A stretch of 64,000 bases of DNA, taken from positions 20,001 to 84,000 of the forward strand of contig CAUYUJ010020182.1 of the NCBI GenBank assembly GCA_963575745.1. Reading direction: 5' to 3'. Below the pieces are notes generated by a model, which did no database searches, was not told the origin of the DNA, and worked only from the letters and a program-made list of their open reading frames with translations. The stretch's first letter is position 1; the number at the start of each line of letters is the position of its first letter. The position numbers and the translations under genes were made by a program. This DNA comes from Prorocentrum cordatum (taxonomy: Eukaryota > Sar > Dinophyceae > Prorocentrales > Prorocentraceae). Below, in pieces: positions 60,006 through 64,000 of the stretch.

Positions 60006-61459
60006 ACGCAAGAGGAAGGAGGACGGAACGACGATGAGGAGGACCGGAGTAAGCCGAGCACACATCACAGATGCTGCCATGCAAATCTCTCCTCATCGCC
60101 CTCCCCGTCTTCTCCTCCGTCCTGCTCCGCCCGCCCTCCCTGGCTTGTCCCTCTCGCCCCGTCCCGGGTAAACGCTCGCTGGAAAGGCGGTGGTCTTCTG
60201 AGCCTGCAAGGTGAGGGCCTTCTCTCGGCCACGCGCAGGGGGGGAGCAAGGGGAGGGGTAAGATTTCTCAGAAGCACCCTGCTTCCTGGCAGAGGAGGGC
60301 CTTGTCTGTAGATGTAAGGCCGGCGCCTTTTTGGAAGCGGACTCCTTCTAAGAAGCCTTCCCCCCTCCCCCTACCCCCCTTGTTCGCGCCGCCATGTATC
60401 GCCTTAAGACGGCACATCGGCGGATGGACGCAGTTTCGAACGCAGAACGAGTTGCACAACGTTGTGAACCACGATCAGCTTGAGGGAGCTGCCAGTCCAA
60501 GTATTTTGGTATCATGCTGAATCTTTGTGCGGGCTTCTCGGGTTTCGCCGTGCTGATCGTATTGCGCGCCCACGGGGTCTGCATTCCGCAGTCTTCGTCG
60601 TCACGGCCTGACCACCAGCCGCCGTTGCCTGCTAGCCCAGATTATGTTGCTGAGCATTTTTCTGCACGCCTCTTCTCTGTCCTCCACCCCCTCTGCCTCC
60701 CTTCGTTCCTCCCCGCCCTTGCGCTCACGTGATTCGCCATACGCGAGGGGCTGCCAGCGCCGCTCGGGCGCGTTGGTTGGTGCCCCGCCCGGCTCTCCTT
60801 CCTCTCCTTTTCTCCGCTGACGAGCTTACGCCCGAAGCCGACGACGCCTCCGTCGACGTCCTGGTGCACACACATATATCGACGTTTGCGTGTTTTGCGA
60901 GCGGTTGGTGATGTCCCTGCCGATCGTATCCTGCCGCCGCTGGTATCTCGTCTTCGCCTTCTGCCAGCTGGCCTTGATCCTCGGCGCGGGTAGTTTCTGG
61001 CCGATTCCTCCACTACGACGCGGAACGCCCAGGCTGTAGGGGGAAACGCCCGACATAAGACTAGGGTGGGGTGGATATCATGGCGGGGGCCATGATATTT
61101 CCTCAGATCTCATGGCGCCTCTTCTTGTCTCACTGCGTCCCCGGCCCCCCCGCTGGGCCGCGCACACGCCGCCTGCCATGACCTGCGCCCCCCCCTCTTG
61201 GACACCCTCCTCCTTGGCCGCTCCCGAAGAGCCGTCTCGGCCCGACGCCGCCCCCCCCCCTCTCGCCTCGGGCGGGCGGCCGCGGGGGGAGCCCCGCGCG
61301 AGGGGTGGCGCGCAAGAAGGGGCCCCAGGAGGCGCCCCCTCTCGAAGGGGCCCCCCGTTGGGCGCCGGCGGGCGCCCGACGAGGGGGCCCGGAAAAGGGC
61401 CCCTGCCGGATCTCTGCCTCCTCGCTCCCCGCTAAAACAGGGCTAGGATCTGGATAAAT
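60006..61459. other. Unassigned intergenic
   Basis: Mixed composition, GC-rich from 61130. No gene recognised. 60195-60360 carries CTTCT(G/A)AGAAG words. Confidence 0.5.
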
Positions 61460-61514
61460 CGCTCCAGAGCGTTCCGGAGCGCTCTCAGAGAGCGTTCCGG
61501 AACGCTCTGGAGCG
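61460..61514. other. 55-bp near-perfect palindrome
   Basis: CGCTCCAGAGCGTTCCGGAG followed by GCGCTCTCAGAGAGCG and the matching TTCCGGAACGCTCTGGAGCG. Built from the shorter word GAGCGTTCCGGA. Arms of about 27 nt with one or two mismatches. Confidence 0.85.
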
Positions 61515-62019
61515 GCCGCGGCGCCCAATACATCCTCCAAACCCGCCGATTCTCAGAGATTTCGAGTTATCCCCATCCGATTTTGTCCCGATCTTCGCGT
61601 CGTTTTACCCGCTCGGGCCGCCCCCCCGGTGCCGCCCGCCCCATCGCCGCCGCCCCGCGCCGCGGCCTCAGCAGGGAGGCCATGCCGCCCAAGGGGAGGC
61701 CCGCGTCCGCCGACTCCACGTCCGCCGAGGCGCGCCCCGCGCTGCCCCCGCCTTCGGGGCCTCGGCGCGTGCTCTCGTCGCTGCTCGGCGGCTCTCCAGC
61801 CTCGGGAGGCCCGCCAGCGGCCGCGCCGCGCCGAGAGCATCCTGGGGGTGCCCGGATGGTTCAGAAGGGCCGCCAGAGAGCCGAGTCAGGGAGGAGGAGG
61901 AGGAGGGAGAGGAGAGAAGGAAGAGGAGGAGAAGGAAGAGGAGGAGAACGAGGAGGAGGAGGAGGATGCCACTTGACGCTGCCCAGGAGGCAACCTGAGG
62001 GAACAGAGACGGGGAGTGC
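61515..62019. other. GC-rich spacer and GGA array next to the LINE 3' end
   Basis: GGA/GAA array 61890-61970 lies directly beyond the minus-strand LINE ORF end at 62020. The rest is GC-rich with no recognised gene. Confidence 0.6.
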
Positions 62020-62499
62020 TTACTCACCCATCCCTGGCACGGCTTCGACACTGAGCCCTTTGAGCTTCGGGTGGAGACCACGACACATGAGCCGCCAGCG
62101 ATCCTTATCATTTCGGCCGGTGAGCTTAGGATCGCAGGGGCGGCTCAACCGATGCACTCTCCCGAGACAGGTGTAGGCTTTACAGCTGACGCAGACGAAG
62201 AGCTGGGAGTGATCACTACATTGCAAGGCTAGCATGCGGTGACCTAAATTCGACATTTCTTGCACAGCTGGCGGTGGCTCCCCTCGGCATCCACCGTCAG
62301 GATGTCGCACGAAGGCAGCACATGCATCTCCACACACCGCCGATCCATTCCCATTGGTGATCGAAACGAGGCGCGAGCGAAGGGGGAGAAGGTATGGGAA
62401 TGGCACGCGTAACTTCACTAAGGTCGAGCTTCGGCCAGCTAAGTAGCACGGCGGCAGCAACTCTGCATACCGTTTTGGCCGACTTCACGATGCAATCTA
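62020..62499 (-). pseudogene. LINE C-terminal zinc-like tail
   Basis: 'WIGGVWRCMCCLRATS' (WxCxxC) at the end of one frame. After a frame change: 'GCRGEPPPAVQEMSNLGHRMLALQ', 'LFVCVSCKAYTCLGRVHRLSRPC' and 'RNDKDRWRLMCRGLHPKLKGLSVEAV' to the stop at 62020. Two CxxC pairs with later Cys/His suggest a nucleic-acid-binding zinc tail, as is usual for these elements. Confidence 0.65.
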
Positions 62500-62970
62500 C
62501 CTGTGGCCACCCACCCACATTGGCCTGCGGGTGTAGGGTCACTCCGTGGTGTGCCGCTCTGTCGGCGGCATCATTGCCTCGCATGAGAAAGCGAGCCTCC
62601 CCCGAGAGGTCAGGAGAGTCCACAGTGTGGGCTTTGCACTTGCGAACTTCTTGCCAATGCGGAGAGACGGTGGAAACAGAATTGCCAGCACACCTCTTCT
62701 TGTGCGAAACAACGCAAAGCCTAGGGGGAGAGCCCTGACGACCCCTTCGCAATCCGCGCCGTCCAGAGTGGGCCCCACCAGGCACCGAGCAGAGGCAGCG
62801 TACGCGCTGTATTTCACCAGCCTGAGAGGTCTGTGGGAACGGTCGGATGACCGCTCCCGACACCGAGGCGATGACCTCTCACCTTAGAGGTCCACAGAGA
62901 CAAATCCCCAGCCCGCCCTCGACAGCTCCTTGATGACATGCTTGTAGGACGAGCCGTCACAGAAAACAGC
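62500..62970 (-). pseudogene. LINE RNase H domain, broken
   Basis: 'GAVFCDGSSYKHVIKELSRAGWGFVSVDL' (62970 to 62887) holds the first catalytic Asp (CDGS) and is followed by TAA at 62884-62886. In another frame, 'WQEVRKCKAHTVDSPDL' and 'LMRGNDAADRAAHHG' hold the KAH and GND.AD end signatures (about 62650-62540). The middle (Glu and second Asp) is not recognisable. Confidence 0.75.
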
Positions 62971-62980
62971 ACCAGAAACG

Positions 62981-64000
62981 TCAACGGGGCCTGGACTGGA
63001 CCCAGGACCTACAGCAATAAAATGGACGATTCGGCCTTCTGGACAAGGCCTCGATCACCAGTCCCCTGGATGCGTGAAAATACAATTGGAAAAAAAGCAA
63101 GCTTGCTCTGTCATTGCCTTCAGCAGTGACTCCTTGTGCTTCTACAATGACTTCCCGTCCATCTGCAGCCTGCCGCTGCTCACTGACGCTCGGGCACTGC
63201 CGCAGCCTATGCATTAAAGAGTCAGGAGCAGCTTGGCAAAGCTGGCGCTGAATGCTTGGAAGCTCGTAGCCGCGCTCGCTGGCGCGGTCCTTAGTCCAGG
63301 TCCCGTCGCAGGCGATAAATCGAATGCAGCCTCGCTCGATCGGAGAATGTATCGAGCGCCGTAACTCTGAGGCCACGACATCGAAACACAACCTTCCCAT
63401 GCCCAGCTTGTCTCCCACAGCCCTCTGGTGCATGCTGATTCCTCCCTCGAACAGAAGGTCAGCCACAAAAGCAGACGAGCAAGATGCGAGCTGTGGTCTC
63501 CAAACTCGTTGGCCAATTTGTGCCACGCTGGCATGTGCCACCCGGTCCCTTGCAGCGAAAGTCTCATGGCCTGCAGGGGGCTTCGAACATGACGCCAAGT
63601 GAGGAGAGGGGTGTCACAAAAATGGTTGCCCACGCTCGGCGCAGGACCCCAAACGAAAGAGCATGCTCAGACAGCCTCGCTTTCGATCCCCAACCCCCCT
63701 TCGAAAACTTCAACATCGGAGCAACGGCAGCCCTCCGCGTCCGGTCGTTTCTCAGACTGAGGAGCGAGGTGAGGGAACGCTGGCCCGCGGAGGGTTTGAG
63801 GGTGGAGGCGAGGGCTCTGCGAGCAGAGGTGAGTTCGTAGTCGGAGATACAGTGGGCATCGGCGTCGTAGTTCAGCCCTGCTGGTGGCCCTGCCGTGACA
63901 ATGCGGCAGGTATGCCTCCCGAGCACAGCCTTGCAGCGTTGAAACCTCGCAAGCCGCTGTTTGAAAACCCGACGCTTGGCAGCACGTTTTTTTTCCCTCC
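62981..64000 (-). pseudogene. LINE RT thumb/post-RT region, partial
   Basis: From the window edge in one frame: 'AAKRRVFKQRLARFQRCKAVLGRHT', 'ARRALASTLKPSAGQRSLTSLLSLRND', 'APMLKFSKGGWG'. After a frameshift near 63590: 'AARDRVAHASVAQIGQRVWRPQL', 'SCSSAFVADLLFEGG', 'LGMGRLCFDVVASELRRSIHSPIERGCIRFIACDGTW', 'LPSIQRQLCQAAPDSLMHRLRQCP' (to a stop at 62981). This matches the region between RT and RNase H in dinoflagellate LINEs as I remember it. The RT catalytic core would lie outside the window. Confidence 0.65.

Larger units (their letters stand above)
62020..64000 (-). mobile_element. LINE 3' half (RT C-terminus, RNase H, zinc tail), cut by window edge
   Basis: Minus strand; the element enters from beyond 64000 and ends at the stop codon at 62020. 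Domain pieces are in the next three entries. Frame changes lie near 63590, 62975, 62880 and 62450. Confidence 0.75.

Overview
This window looks like nuclear DNA of a dinoflagellate. The lineage evidence is: (i) a diverged but full-length copy of the dinoflagellate trans-spliced leader (18 of 22 positions) 15 nt upstream of an intronless gene; (ii) several degenerate non-LTR retrotransposons with the RT - linker - RNase H layout I associate with dinoflagellate LINEs; (iii) a tyrosine-recombinase (DIRS-like) retroelement that also carries a methyltransferase-like domain; (iv) high GC, very low gene density and abundant trinucleotide microsatellites. A Prorocentrum-like genome would fit, but the genus is a guess. 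All identifications come from reading translated motifs by eye. No database search was run.

Layout. 1-8.1 kb holds a large LINE whose 5' part (ORF1 end plus endonuclease) lies on the minus strand and whose 3' part (RT, zinc motif, RNase H, repeat-rich tail) lies on the plus strand, with a ~207-bp inverted duplication involved. This is the geometry expected of twin-primed 5' inversion. 8.9-9.5 kb is an RNase H relic of a second LINE. 9.5-12.1 kb is microsatellite, a TIR element and dispersed repeats. 12.3-15.45 kb is a DIRS-like element read in the order RT, RNase H, tyrosine recombinase, methyltransferase. 15.6-31.3 kb is almost pure repeat: GAT, TCC and GTC arrays, further TIR and fold-back elements, CTTGGGGC arrays, and GTGCACA and GATCGAT minisatellites.

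31.3-34.0 kb holds the one convincing host gene: a PPR-like repeat domain fused to a class I methyltransferase-like domain, preceded by the relict spliced leader and a perfect 20-bp hairpin. 34-37 kb is GT, TCC and CCGATTC repeats. 37.0-39.7 kb is a 5'-truncated LINE of a different type, less GC-rich. 40.3-41.8 kb has a 157-bp tandem triplication and GT and CCTG arrays. 41.9-43.0 kb and 45.6-47.4 kb are two more LINE fragments (RT and endonuclease). 44.4 kb and 55.7 kb carry the same ~84-bp satellite in opposite orientation. 49.0-50.4 kb is a 90-bp minisatellite. 51.0-52.9 kb is another decayed RT-RNase H element. 53-61.5 kb is mostly purine-rich microsatellite with one more TIR element. 62.0-64.0 kb is a minus-strand LINE 3' half that runs off the window edge.

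Most long open frames are artefacts of stop-free trinucleotide or tandem repeats. Apart from the PPR-methyltransferase gene, all recognised coding sequence is transposon-derived and most of it is broken. No rRNA, tRNA, CRISPR or bacterial-type operon signal was seen.
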